54,499 bases of DNA, taken from assembly GCA_045634005.1 (NCBI GenBank), contig JAZQZL010000029.1:1-54499 (forward strand). Direction: 5' to 3'. Below, one piece after another: positions 14,879 to 23,890 of this stretch (its first letter is position 1; each line of letters begins with the position of its first letter). The notes under the pieces are model-generated. The model did not search any database. It was given only the letters and a program-made list of their open reading frames with translations, and was not told the DNA's origin. This DNA is from Flemingiibacterium sp045634005 (GTDB lineage Bacteria > Bacillota > Clostridia > Oscillospirales > CAG-272). The translations under genes were made by a program, and so were the position numbers.

Positions 14879-16555
14879 ATGATAAATCAAGAAACCACGA
14901 GCGCGTTCGACGATAAGCTCCTCGGCGGCAAAATGTACGCCGATATGGTCAGAGGCGGCGCGGCTCAGCTTCGTGCGAATGCCGAAGAGGTCAACAACCT
15001 CAACGTGTTCCCTGTTCCGGACGGTGACACGGGCGATAATATGAGCATGACTATGGAAGGCGGCGTTGCGGCACTTGCAAGCTTCGAAAGCGATAATCTC
15101 TCCGAAGTCGCCGCAAAGCTCTCACAGGGTATGCTTCTCGGCGCACGCGGTAACTCCGGCGTTATTCTCTCGCAATTCTTCGACGGAATCGGAAAAGGAC
15201 TTGCAGAGTGTGAAAGCGCAGACGTAAAAACTCTTGCAAAGGCCCTCAAATTGGGTGTGAAGCAGGCATATGCCGCGGTTATGACTCCCACCGAGGGTAC
15301 TATACTCACCGTTGCACGCGAATCGGTCGAATTTGCGACCTCGCGTGTCAGTGACAATACAACTGTTGCAGATATTTTCTCCGACCTTTTAAAGGAGATG
15401 TACGCTTCCCTTCAGCGCACTCCCGAGCTGCTTCCCCAACTTAAGGAAGCAAACGTCGTCGACAGCGGTGGTGCGGGACTTTTCTACGTGATACAGGGTT
15501 GCTACAAGATCCTTCTCGGCGAGGAGATCGACGGCGCAGGCGAGCTTCCTGCCCCCAAAACAAGCTCTATCGACTTTTCAAAATTCGGTCCCGACAGTGA
15601 GATGGTCTACGGCTACTGCACCGAGCTGCTTCTTCAGCTTCAGAATGCCAAGTGTGACATCGAAGCGTTTGACGAAAATGTCATTAAGGAGTTTCTCATC
15701 AGCGTCGGCGACTCGGTCGTTGCCTTCAAGACGGGCAGCATCATCAAGATACACGTTCACACGAAAGCGCCAGAAAAGGTGCTTGAATTCTGCCGCGGAT
15801 TCGGCGAATTCCTCACGCTCAAGATAGAAAATATGAGCGTTCAGCACAGCGAGCTTTCCGATGACGATAAGAAAAAGAAGCCGCGTGTTGCCAAGGAGTT
15901 CGGTACCGTTGCAGTCGCATCCGGCGAGGGCATCGAAAACCTCTTCAAGGAGCTCGGCGTTGACTGCATCGTACAAGGCGGTCAGACACAGAATCCGTCC
16001 GCAAAGGATTTCCTCGAAGCGTTCGAGGAGGTCGGTGCGCACCACATATTCGTGTTCCCGAACAACGGAAACATCGTTATGGCGGCAAAGCAGGCGGCAC
16101 AGCTGTATACCGACGGCGAGATACACGTTATCGAAAGCAAGGATCTCGGTATGGGCTACGCGGCGATTTCCGCTATGAACTTCCAGTCAGGAGATCCGGA
16201 GCGCATCACCGAAACATTTGTTGAGGCTATGTCGCTTGTATCCACGGGATTTGTTTCTCCTGCGGTACGCGATGCAGAGATCGACGGCGTACACATCGAG
16301 GAAGGCGACTTTATCGGATTTGTAGGCAAGTCGATGAAGGTTTCCTGTAAGGATATGCTTGAGTCCGCAACCGCGCTTCTCGACAAGATGCTCGAGAACG
16401 AAGCATACATCATCACGGCGTTCGTCGGCAAGGATGCAACGGCGGACGATGTTGCCGAGATTGAGTCGTGGCTCACCGAAGAATACCCCGATATTGAATT
16501 CTACACAGTCGACGGCGGTCAGGACGTTTATCCGTTTATATTTGTCGTTGAATAA
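14879..16555 (+). CDS. fakA: Fatty acid kinase subunit FakA (DAK2-domain protein)
   Basis: The protein has 558 residues, the usual length. The N-terminal DAK2/DhaL kinase domain (about 1-200) contains NVFPVPDGDTGDNMSMTMEG, whose aspartates bind Mg-ATP, and LLGARGNSGVILSQ. The middle domain and a C-terminal EDD/DegV-like domain complete the FakA (YloV) layout. It phosphorylates fatty acids held by the partner DegV protein encoded just upstream. A terminator follows. Confidence 0.93.
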   Translation: MINQETTSAFDDKLLGGKMYADMVRGGAAQLRANAEEVNNLNVFPVPDGDTGDNMSMTMEGGVAALASFESDNLSEVAAKLSQGMLLGARGNSGVILSQFFDGIGKGLAECESADVKTLAKALKLGVKQAYAAVMTPTEGTILTVARESVEFATSRVSDNTTVADIFSDLLKEMYASLQRTPELLPQLKEANVVDSGGAGLFYVIQGCYKILLGEEIDGAGELPAPKTSSIDFSKFGPDSEMVYGYCTELLLQLQNAKCDIEAFDENVIKEFLISVGDSVVAFKTGSIIKIHVHTKAPEKVLEFCRGFGEFLTLKIENMSVQHSELSDDDKKKKPRVAKEFGTVAVASGEGIENLFKELGVDCIVQGGQTQNPSAKDFLEAFEEVGAHHIFVFPNNGNIVMAAKQAAQLYTDGEIHVIESKDLGMGYAAISAMNFQSGDPERITETFVEAMSLVSTGFVSPAVRDAEIDGVHIEEGDFIGFVGKSMKVSCKDMLESATALLDKMLENEAYIITAFVGKDATADDVAEIESWLTEEYPDIEFYTVDGGQDVYPFIFVVE

Positions 16556-16560
16556 TCTTT

Positions 16561-16592
16561 CAGCCGTCGCTTTTGCGACGGCTGATTTTGTT
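16561..16592 (+). terminator. Terminator of degV-fakA
   Basis: CAGCCGTCGC-tttt-GCGACGGCTG followed by ATTTTGTTT. Confidence 0.9.
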
Positions 16593-16606
16593 TAAATTAA
16601 ATTTTT

Positions 16607-16634
16607 TGCAACCAAAATGATTTTTTGACGAGAT
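16607..16634 (+). promoter_or_regulatory. Candidate ECF-type autoregulatory promoter
   Basis: TGCAACC (16607-16613) and CGAGAT (16629-16634), about 15-16 bases apart, resemble the AAC-containing -35 and CG-containing -10 of ECF sigma promoters. It precedes an ECF sigma gene, which commonly controls itself. Confidence 0.45.
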
Positions 16635-16663
16635 ATATAAGTGAAAGGCAAGGAGGTGCTTTT

Positions 16664-17221
16664 ATGCAGGACTATGAGATAGTCGATCTGTATTTCAGTC
16701 GTAGCGAAAGCGCAATAAACGCAACCGATGAAAAATACGGCGCATACTTAACGAAAATCGCATACAACGTCACAAACAATGACGAGGATAGCAAGGAAAG
16801 CGTAAACGATACCTATCTTGCCGCTTGGAACTCGATGCCTCCGCACAGACCTAGTGTGCTTCGCACGTTTCTATCGAAGCTGACACGCCGTATCGCTATT
16901 GACAAGGTGCGAATGAGCACCCGAAAGAAACGAATCGGATCGCAGTACGAGCTGTCACTTAGCGAGCTTCAAAGTTGTGTAGGCTCGCCCGACGTCGGCG
17001 ACACGCTCGATGCGAAGCTGCTCGGTGAAGCAATCAGCGCATTTCTCCGCGAGCAATCACCCGATGCACGTAATGCCTTTATTTGCAGATACTATTTTCT
17101 CGATTCCGTACGCGATACAGCCGCGCGGCTCTGTATGAGCGAGGCGAAGCTAAAGAGCCTCTTACACCGCACACGCGCCGCTCTTCGCGAGTATCTTACA
17201 AAGGAGGGATTTGAGGTATGA
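16664..17221 (+). CDS. ECF-type RNA polymerase sigma factor
   Basis: The protein has 185 residues. Region 2 occupies about 20-80 (AYLTKIAYNVTNNDEDSKESVNDTYLAAWN) and region 4 about 115-178, with the recognition helix around DTAARLCMSEAKLKSLLHRTRAAL. The ATG at 16664 follows a perfect AAGGAGG and is preferred to a start 13 codons upstream. It overlaps the next gene by four bases (ATGA), which encodes a membrane protein likely to hold it inactive. The serpin gene lies further along the same transcript. Confidence 0.9.
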   Translation: MQDYEIVDLYFSRSESAINATDEKYGAYLTKIAYNVTNNDEDSKESVNDTYLAAWNSMPPHRPSVLRTFLSKLTRRIAIDKVRMSTRKKRIGSQYELSLSELQSCVGSPDVGDTLDAKLLGEAISAFLREQSPDARNAFICRYYFLDSVRDTAARLCMSEAKLKSLLHRTRAALREYLTKEGFEV

Positions 17222-17994
17222 AGCCCGAAAAGATACACGATGCATTAAATTATATAGACGACGACCTTATCGAAGCGGCTGACAAGGTGCGTTCTGCACC
17301 GTCTCCCTCTCGTATAAAGCGCACACGTGCTGCTGCGCTTGTTGCGTCATTCATTATTTTACTCGCTGCAACCCTCGTATTTGCGCATACTGTCACTCCC
17401 GATATTACAAGCGACAGCGCAGTTGATGCATGCTTGCCGCTATCTACCGATTTGCCCAATAATAAAGGCGATGATGGCGCGACGGGATCCGACACTGGAC
17501 CGACGGACAACGCAGTAGGCTTCTCCCCCGACGGCTTTATTGCCGGCATTCCCACTCCCCCAATTGAGCGTTTCGCATTCTATCATAAGATATTCCCTAC
17601 CTCGACCTACCTCTTTTTCTACACCGATGCGCACTATTGGCCCGAAGAGCTTATGGAAGCGGATATACAGTATGACCGCTCCTCAATTAAGGTTTACTGC
17701 TACGATCCCAACTCCACGGACGGCATCGGCACGGTAACGCTCCCCCTCCCCGACGATTTCGACACCTCATACAACCACGTAACGCCTATATACGCTACAA
17801 ACGGAGCCGGAAGCGGCGAGTGCGAGATGGTATTCTACCTCGAGTACGGCGAAAAATCCGTATTCGTTGCGTTTAATAATTTCAGATGGGCAAGCTCCAT
17901 TTTCGATTTCGAGTACTCTGGCATCGTCAGCGAGGCAGACGTAAGAAGCAATCTGCCAAACGCACAAAGTAAATCAGCAACGTCAAGAAGCTAA
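17218..17994 (+). CDS. Membrane-anchored anti-sigma-like protein
   Basis: The protein has 258 residues: a cytoplasmic N-terminus of about 36, one membrane helix (about 38-58), a Gly/Thr/Asp-rich linker, and an outer domain of about 150. Its position, with translation coupled to the ECF gene, implies it binds the sigma factor. The classic zinc anti-sigma motif is absent. The outer domain contains YHKIFPTSTYLFFYTDAHYW and is not one I recognise. It may sense an extracellular signal, perhaps related to the serpin encoded 14 bases downstream. Confidence 0.65.
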   Translation: MKPEKIHDALNYIDDDLIEAADKVRSAPSPSRIKRTRAAALVASFIILLAATLVFAHTVTPDITSDSAVDACLPLSTDLPNNKGDDGATGSDTGPTDNAVGFSPDGFIAGIPTPPIERFAFYHKIFPTSTYLFFYTDAHYWPEELMEADIQYDRSSIKVYCYDPNSTDGIGTVTLPLPDDFDTSYNHVTPIYATNGAGSGECEMVFYLEYGEKSVFVAFNNFRWASSIFDFEYSGIVSEADVRSNLPNAQSKSATSRS

Positions 17995-18008
17995 AAAGGA
18001 GGACAAAA

Positions 18009-19238
18009 ATGAAACGTATAATCGCCCTTTTAATTCTCTCTGCTATCACCCTTTCAGCGTGCGGCAGCATCAGCGCACCGAGCCTGTCCGACGGAATTAC
18101 GCCGCGCGACGTCGTGCAAATATCCTCACCCGAGAAGTTCGGCGAGGTCATCGCAGACTTCGGCGTGCGGCTTTTCAAGGAGAGCTTCACCGCCGATAAA
18201 AACACGCTTATCTCGCCGCTTTCCGTACTCTCGGCGCTCGCTATGACCGCCAACGGCGCGGACGGCGAAACGCTTGCCGAAATGGAGCGCGTACTCGGCG
18301 CAGACAGCGCCACACTCAACGCATACGTTAAATCTTACACGGATGCACTTGTATCGGGCGATAAATACAAGCTTTCGCTTGCAAATTCTATATGGTTCAC
18401 CAACGACGAGCGTTTTACAGTAAACGAAGATTTCCTTCAAACAGCCGCTGATTACTACCGCGCGGATATTTACAAGGCACCGTTTAACGATGCAACCTGC
18501 CGCGATATAAACAGTTGGGTAAAAGAAAAGACCGATAAGATGATCGACCACGTGCTCGACGAGATTCCTGCTGATGCGATAATGTATCTCATAAATGCGC
18601 TCGCGTTTGAAGCCGAGTGGATGGAGATATACGAAAAGCATCAGGTGCGCGACGCGACCTTCACAGCCATTGACAGCACCAAGCGCACCGTCGATATGAT
18701 GTACTCGGACGAGAGCCGTTACCTTGAGGACGAGCGTGCAACGGGCTTTATCAAGTATTACAGCGGCGGCAAATACGCCTTCGCGGCACTGCTTCCGAAC
18801 AGAGGTATAAGCCTCGAGGATTACGTCGCAGCTCTTGACGGCGAGGCGCTTTACAAAATGCTTTCCGAGCCGACGTACTGTGCCGTTAAGGCAGGGCTTC
18901 CGCGCTTTGAGTTTGAATACGACACCGAAATGTCGGCTGTTCTCTCAAATATGGGTATGCCCGATGCGTTTAGCCCGTATGACGCGGATTTCACCCGACT
19001 TGGCACGTCGACTCACGGCAACATCTTCATAAGCCGCGTGATTCACAAGACCTACATCTCCGTCGGTGAAAAGGGCACGAAGGCAGGCGCAGTTACCGTT
19101 ATAGAAACGAAGGATTGTGCGGCGGCAGAGGTAATTGAGCCAAAGCAGGTCACGCTCGACAGACCTTTCCTGTTTATGCTTATCGATACCGAAACAAATC
19201 TGCCGTTCTTCATCGGCACGGTGACGGATATAAAGTAA
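18009..19238 (+). CDS. Serpin-family lipoprotein (protease inhibitor)
   Basis: The protein has 409 residues. A signal peptide ends in the lipobox LSAC, with Cys18 as the lipidated residue, so it is displayed on the outer face of the membrane. The serpin fold spans about 40-409: TLISPLSVLSALAMTANGA near the start, YLINALAFEAEW in the middle, and FLFMLIDTETNLPFFIGTV at the end. The hinge EKGTKAGAVTVIETKD (354 onward) is close to the inhibitory consensus, with small residues at most positions, so it is probably a true inhibitor. By standard numbering P1 would be Cys370, followed by Ala; this is tentative. It belongs to the sigma/anti-sigma operon, so its expression is probably induced. Confidence 0.93.
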   Translation: MKRIIALLILSAITLSACGSISAPSLSDGITPRDVVQISSPEKFGEVIADFGVRLFKESFTADKNTLISPLSVLSALAMTANGADGETLAEMERVLGADSATLNAYVKSYTDALVSGDKYKLSLANSIWFTNDERFTVNEDFLQTAADYYRADIYKAPFNDATCRDINSWVKEKTDKMIDHVLDEIPADAIMYLINALAFEAEWMEIYEKHQVRDATFTAIDSTKRTVDMMYSDESRYLEDERATGFIKYYSGGKYAFAALLPNRGISLEDYVAALDGEALYKMLSEPTYCAVKAGLPRFEFEYDTEMSAVLSNMGMPDAFSPYDADFTRLGTSTHGNIFISRVIHKTYISVGEKGTKAGAVTVIETKDCAAAEVIEPKQVTLDRPFLFMLIDTETNLPFFIGTVTDIK

Positions 19239-19268
19239 AAAATCGCCCACTCAAGTGGGCGATTTTAT
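19236..19268 (+). terminator. Terminator of the sigma/serpin operon
   Basis: ATCGCCCAC-tcaa-GTGGGCGAT is flanked by A- and T-runs. Confidence 0.9.
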
Positions 19269-19269
19269 T

Positions 19270-19342
19270 TTATATATCGTGTGAGGTGCGAAGCAGGACC
19301 TCTGCCCATCGTTTCGTGTCTGATGAAGCATAAAACGCTCGA
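19270..19342 (-). pseudogene. Remnant of a glycyl radical enzyme gene
   Basis: On the minus strand this stretch encodes VLCFIRHETMGR and then, after a deletion and frame change, EVLLRTSHDI and a stop. The two pieces match the intact glycyl radical enzyme at 21645-23759 around VFCFIRHETMGR (22062-22098) and its last residues EVLLRTSHDV (21648-21680). Nucleotide similarity is high (most bases of each piece are identical). It is a decayed copy with over 400 bases deleted between the pieces. Confidence 0.75.
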
Positions 19343-19362
19343 ATTTATCACCAACGGCAATA

Positions 19363-19391
19363 TTGACACAGCAGCGAAAATATGATATACT
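19363..19391 (+). promoter_or_regulatory. Promoter of the GH3 gene
   Basis: TTGACA (19363-19368), a 17-base spacer and TATACT (19386-19391). Confidence 0.75.
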
Positions 19392-19440
19392 TGTAAAACA
19401 AGCAACTATTACTCTAACTGTTAATACGCAGGAGAACATT

Positions 19441-21609
19441 ATGAAATCAAGCTTTGATATACACGCGCTTCTTTCGAAAATGACCACTGAAGAAAAGGTT
19501 GGACAGCTCGTTCAGTTGAACGCTATGGTTTTAGGTCACACCACTGCGGACATCACCGGTCCGCGTCAAAAGCTCGGTGTGAGCGAATCTATGCTCAAAA
19601 AGGTCGGAAGCACCCTCAATATTCACGGCTTTGAAGAAATACGTGATATTCAGGACTCTCATCTTGCAGAGGACCGTAATAAGATTCCGCTTCTCTTTAT
19701 GATGGACGTTATACACGGTTACAGAACGATATATCCGATTCCGCTCGGACTTGGCGCCTCGTTTGATCCGGAGCTTGTTAAGACTTGCTCAAAAATGGCA
19801 GCAAAGGAGGCAAGAGCAAGCGGCGTTCAGGTAACATTTACGCCTATGGTCGACTACGTGCGCGACGCGCGCTGGGGACGCGTTATGGAAACGTGCGGCG
19901 AAGATCCGCTTCTTAACTCGGTAATGGGTGCGGCACAAGTGGAAGCTTTCCAAGGCGACGACCTTTCAGATCCCGACAATATTGCCGCGTGTGTCAAGCA
20001 TTTCGCCGGTTACGGCGGCGCAGAAGCGGGACGTGACTACACCCCTTCTGAAATATCTGAGTGGGCACTTCGAGAATACTACCTTCCGGCGTACAAGGCT
20101 TGCATAGATGCAGGCGTGCGTATGCTTATGCCATCCTTCAATTCGCTAAACGGTATTCCGTCTATCGCTAACAAGTGGTTGCTCAAAGATATCCTCAAGG
20201 ACGAGTGGAAATATGACGGCATTGTAATAAGCGACTACAACGCGATCGGAGAGCTTTTACGCCACGGAATTACCGACGATATCAAAACCGCCGCAAAAAT
20301 AGCATTTGAGTGCGGCTGTGATATTGATATGTCATCTTCCGGATACTGCACAAAGCTCTGCGAGCTCATCGACGAGGGCGCTGTTGATATTAAAAAGGTC
20401 GACGCGGCAGTCGTCAAAATACTTGAGCTCAAGCGTGATCTCGGTCTTTTCGAGGACCCGTATCACGGCGCGTCCGCCGAAAAAGAAGCTTTGGTTTGCC
20501 TCTGCAGCGCACACAGAGAAATCGCGCGTATTGCGGCGGAAGAAAGTGCGGTGCTTCTAAAAAATGAAGGCGTGCTTCCCTTTTCAAAGGAAATCAAAAA
20601 GCTCGCACTTATCGGCCCGTTTGCAAACAGCAAGGCTATTAAGGGTTGGTGGTCTTGTCACGGTGAGGACGCAGACTGCGTAAGCGTGGCAGACGGAATT
20701 GCGGCACTTTTGCCGAACTGTGAAATAACCATCTGCAACGGATGCTCTGCGGAATTCAGCAAGCTCTCAAAGGACGGCTTTGCGGATGCGATTGCCGCCG
20801 CAAAGGCCGCGGATGCCGTGGTACTTTGCCTTGGCGAACCGCAAGACTACAGCGGCGAGAGCAATAGCCGAACCGATTTAACGCTTCCCGGCGTTCAGGA
20901 CGAGCTTGCACGCGAAGTACTCGCCGTAAATAAAAATACAGCGGCGCTCATCTTCAACGGCAGACCGCTTGCGCTGACCGAGCTTGATGCTGTCGCACCG
21001 GCGATACTTGACATGTGGTTCCCAGGAACCGAAGGCGGCTCGGCGGCGGCAAATCTTTTGTTCGGACTGGCAAATCCGTCGGGTAAGATTTCGATGACAT
21101 TCCCGAAGGCAGTCGGACAGTGCCCGATATACTATAACCACCCGTCAACAGGCAGGCCGAAAACAAAGCCTGACAATGAGCATCAGCTCTACGCAACGAG
21201 CTATATTGACTGCGGCAATCTTCCGCTTTATTCGTTCGGACACGGACTCTCGTACTCCAACTTCGTTTACGAGTCACTCACACTCGATACCGAGACGATG
21301 ACGAAGGATTCACAGATAACCGTGAGCATCACCCTTCGAAATGAGAGAGAGCGCGCGGGCAAAGAGGTTGTACAGCTTTATATTCACGACCTTTTCGCAT
21401 CAACCGTGCGCCCGATACAGTCGCTTATAGGATTTAAAAAGATTGAACTCGGCGCAGGAGAAGCAAAGACAGTTACGTTCAAAATCACCGAGGAAATGCT
21501 CAGATTCTACAATGCAAATTGCGAGTTCGTCAGCGAGCCCGGTGAATTTGAAGTTTCCACCGGATACGCGGATCATCTGATACTTACACAAAGATTTACG
21601 TTAGCATAA
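19441..21609 (+). CDS. bglX: Glycoside hydrolase family 3 beta-glucosidase
   Basis: The protein has 722 residues. The N-terminal TIM-barrel domain carries the GH3 features YVRDARWGRVMETCGEDP, CVKHFAGYG and GIVISDYNAIGELL; Asp265 in the last is the nucleophile. The second alpha/beta domain (about 370-560) includes LCLGEPQDYSGESNSRTDL, and a C-terminal fibronectin III-like domain (about 630-722) follows. There is no signal peptide, so it acts inside the cell, probably on imported beta-glucosides or xylosides. The ATG at 19441 has a GCAGGAG site, so the longer frame upstream is not used. It is monocistronic. Confidence 0.94.
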   Translation: MKSSFDIHALLSKMTTEEKVGQLVQLNAMVLGHTTADITGPRQKLGVSESMLKKVGSTLNIHGFEEIRDIQDSHLAEDRNKIPLLFMMDVIHGYRTIYPIPLGLGASFDPELVKTCSKMAAKEARASGVQVTFTPMVDYVRDARWGRVMETCGEDPLLNSVMGAAQVEAFQGDDLSDPDNIAACVKHFAGYGGAEAGRDYTPSEISEWALREYYLPAYKACIDAGVRMLMPSFNSLNGIPSIANKWLLKDILKDEWKYDGIVISDYNAIGELLRHGITDDIKTAAKIAFECGCDIDMSSSGYCTKLCELIDEGAVDIKKVDAAVVKILELKRDLGLFEDPYHGASAEKEALVCLCSAHREIARIAAEESAVLLKNEGVLPFSKEIKKLALIGPFANSKAIKGWWSCHGEDADCVSVADGIAALLPNCEITICNGCSAEFSKLSKDGFADAIAAAKAADAVVLCLGEPQDYSGESNSRTDLTLPGVQDELAREVLAVNKNTAALIFNGRPLALTELDAVAPAILDMWFPGTEGGSAAANLLFGLANPSGKISMTFPKAVGQCPIYYNHPSTGRPKTKPDNEHQLYATSYIDCGNLPLYSFGHGLSYSNFVYESLTLDTETMTKDSQITVSITLRNERERAGKEVVQLYIHDLFASTVRPIQSLIGFKKIELGAGEAKTVTFKITEEMLRFYNANCEFVSEPGEFEVSTGYADHLILTQRFTLA

Positions 21610-21613
21610 AATA

Positions 21614-21642
21614 AAACCGCCCACGTTCGTGGGCGGTTTCTC
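21614..21642. terminator. Bidirectional terminator after the GH3 gene
   Basis: AAACCGCCCACG-tt-CGTGGGCGGTTT lies between convergent genes. Confidence 0.9.
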
Positions 21643-21644
21643 TG

Positions 21645-23759
21645 TTATACGTCGTGTGATGTTCGAAGCAGGACCTCTGCCTGCATTTCGGGTGAAAGCT
21701 TACAGAAATAATCACTGTATCCGCCGATGCGAACCACGAGATCGCGGTATGCGTCGGGCTCCTTCTGCGCCGCGAGAAGCGTTTCGCGGTCGACAACGTT
21801 TATCTGCATTTCAAAGCCGCCGCGCTCGATAAACGTGTTGATAAGCGCCGCGATATTCTTGCAGGAGTCGGACGTGAACGACTTCTTGGTGAACTTCATA
21901 TTCACCGCAACACCGCCGATGAACTCCTTTTGCGACCACTTGGTGCTCGAGAGCACCGATGCAGTCGGGCCGCACAGCTCGCGTCCTTGACACGGGCCCG
22001 AGCCGTCGCCAAGCGGAAATCCCGCAACGCGTCCGTCGGGCGTAGCGCCCGTTTCGCGTCCCATCGTTTCGTGACGGATAAAGCAGAAAACGCTCGGTAT
22101 GACCTTACCGTTCGAGAACGGCGCGGTGTGCTTTTTGCACTCGTCGACGATAAATTCGCTGATACCGACGTAGAGCGAGTCGACCTCGTCGTTATCGTTG
22201 CCGTATTTTGCGACGCGTGTCATAATCCTTTTGTGAAGCTCCTCGTGACCGACGAAATTGTCGGCAAGAGCCGCACGAAGCTCGCCGAGCGTAAGCTCTC
22301 TCCGCTCAAACAAAAGCTTTTTTATAGCAAAGAGCGAGTCGACTACGTTTGCCATACCGACAAAGCTCGGCATTATCCAATTATATCTCGCTCCGCCTCG
22401 GTCTATGTCAAGACCGCGCGCAAGACAGTCGCTAACGAAAGAGGAAAGAAGCGGATCCATACCCGACTGCTGACGAAGCATACGCGCTTCTGTAAGCAGC
22501 TCTGCGGCTTCCCTTATTTTCGCCGCAAGCGCCGCACAAAATGCACCGTACAGCGCTTCATACGAATCGTAGTCGTCCTTTATCACGTCAAGGAGCATCT
22601 GCGCGAGGTTGTTGTACGGGCTTGCAACCCACGCGTTCGATGCGCCTATAGGCGTTATCTCAACGCAGGTGCTGTGTATATACTCGCGCGTATCGGTCCT
22701 CGGCATACCGTAATACTCAAGTCCCTCGGCGATGGTATCGTCGCCGAAGATAGCCGGGTGCGAGCGACCGTGTGAGAGCACCTCGCAGGAAAGAAGCAGT
22801 AAATCGGACGGGTGATCCTTCGTGTGCGCGTAGCCGACCGCGGGATACAAAAGACGCACGTCGTCTATCGCCTGAATGCCCATATATGAAAGCTCGTTTG
22901 CTACAACTGTGCCGTCGGCATTTCTGCCGCCGACCATATAGCCGCTCGAAAATCCGCGCGCTACGCGGTGGTTTGTAATTATGCCAAGGCAGTCAACAAG
23001 AAGCTGTGCCGTCGCGTCGTCGAGCGTGCCGTTTTTCTTGTCCGCCACGTAGAATGGATACGCCCAGCGGTCAAGTCGGCCAAGCTGAAACTGCTCGATA
23101 GAGTGAAAACGCATCGGATTGCAGGAAAGGCAAACGGTTACAAAATGCGCCGACTGAAGCGCCTCGTAAAAGCTCTGCGGCGGACACTTCGGCACGCGGC
23201 GGCAAATTTCCGCTATTTTAAGTAGCTCGTCGCGGCGCTCACCCTCGGACGCTTCTGCAAGCGCCTCGGCACGCTCTGCGTACCGTTCGGAGAAGCGTTC
23301 AACCGCCTCAAGGCAGGCGCGGCAAGCGAGATAGAAATCGCGCGTATCCGCATCTTCACATTTTGCAAGATATCCGTCGATTTTCGCGCGTACTCCGCTC
23401 GTACCCTCACGCATCAGAAGGGTGTAATCGATCGCCATATGCGTGGCAGTTCCCTTGCCCGTTCCGCGTGCAAGCTCGGCGTCGTGATAAATATTCTTCC
23501 AATCGGATTTTTGCTCGACATTCAGGCGTCCGCCTATCTTTCCGACGATAAGCTCGTCATCGTCTATACAAACCGTTGCATTTTCAAAAGCATAGGCATA
23601 CGCCTCGCGGTATCGCTCGTATCTCGTAAGACTATCGTCAAGCGACAGAAAGCGCTTCCAGAAAAGATAGTGTACTTCTTCATAATTTACATCGGGCAAA
23701 AGCGCGTTTATTCGCAAACGCTCAATGCGAGCCTTGCCCTCTGAATTTAAATAAGTCAT
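21645..23759 (-). CDS. Glycyl radical enzyme, pyruvate formate-lyase-like
   Basis: The protein has 704 residues, shorter than most members. The C-terminal glycyl motif is RIGGYSDYF with Gly680 as the likely radical site. The active-site loop is STCVEITP, with Cys365 followed two residues later by Glu367, as in glycyl radical dehydratases and eliminases rather than pyruvate formate-lyase itself, which has two adjacent cysteines. The substrate is unknown. The radical SAM activase normally encoded beside such enzymes is not adjacent in this window. It is bounded by terminators on both sides. A decayed copy lies at 19270-19342. Confidence 0.88.
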   Translation of the reverse strand: MTYLNSEGKARIERLRINALLPDVNYEEVHYLFWKRFLSLDDSLTRYERYREAYAYAFENATVCIDDDELIVGKIGGRLNVEQKSDWKNIYHDAELARGTGKGTATHMAIDYTLLMREGTSGVRAKIDGYLAKCEDADTRDFYLACRACLEAVERFSERYAERAEALAEASEGERRDELLKIAEICRRVPKCPPQSFYEALQSAHFVTVCLSCNPMRFHSIEQFQLGRLDRWAYPFYVADKKNGTLDDATAQLLVDCLGIITNHRVARGFSSGYMVGGRNADGTVVANELSYMGIQAIDDVRLLYPAVGYAHTKDHPSDLLLLSCEVLSHGRSHPAIFGDDTIAEGLEYYGMPRTDTREYIHSTCVEITPIGASNAWVASPYNNLAQMLLDVIKDDYDSYEALYGAFCAALAAKIREAAELLTEARMLRQQSGMDPLLSSFVSDCLARGLDIDRGGARYNWIMPSFVGMANVVDSLFAIKKLLFERRELTLGELRAALADNFVGHEELHKRIMTRVAKYGNDNDEVDSLYVGISEFIVDECKKHTAPFSNGKVIPSVFCFIRHETMGRETGATPDGRVAGFPLGDGSGPCQGRELCGPTASVLSSTKWSQKEFIGGVAVNMKFTKKSFTSDSCKNIAALINTFIERGGFEMQINVVDRETLLAAQKEPDAYRDLVVRIGGYSDYFCKLSPEMQAEVLLRTSHDV

Positions 23760-23854
23760 AATGGGTACCTCCGTGTGTATCTAATTTAGTTATACCATTA
23801 AAACGCCGTTTTGTCAACACATTTTAGGTAAAATCAAAGTATCAACGCAAAAAA

Positions 23855-23886
23855 ATCCGGAGATGTCCTCGGACATCTCCGGATGA
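23855..23886 (-). terminator. Terminator of glnN
   Basis: On the minus strand ATCCGGAGATGTCC-ga-GGACATCTCCGGAT is followed by a run of T. Confidence 0.92.
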
Positions 23887-23890
23887 AATA

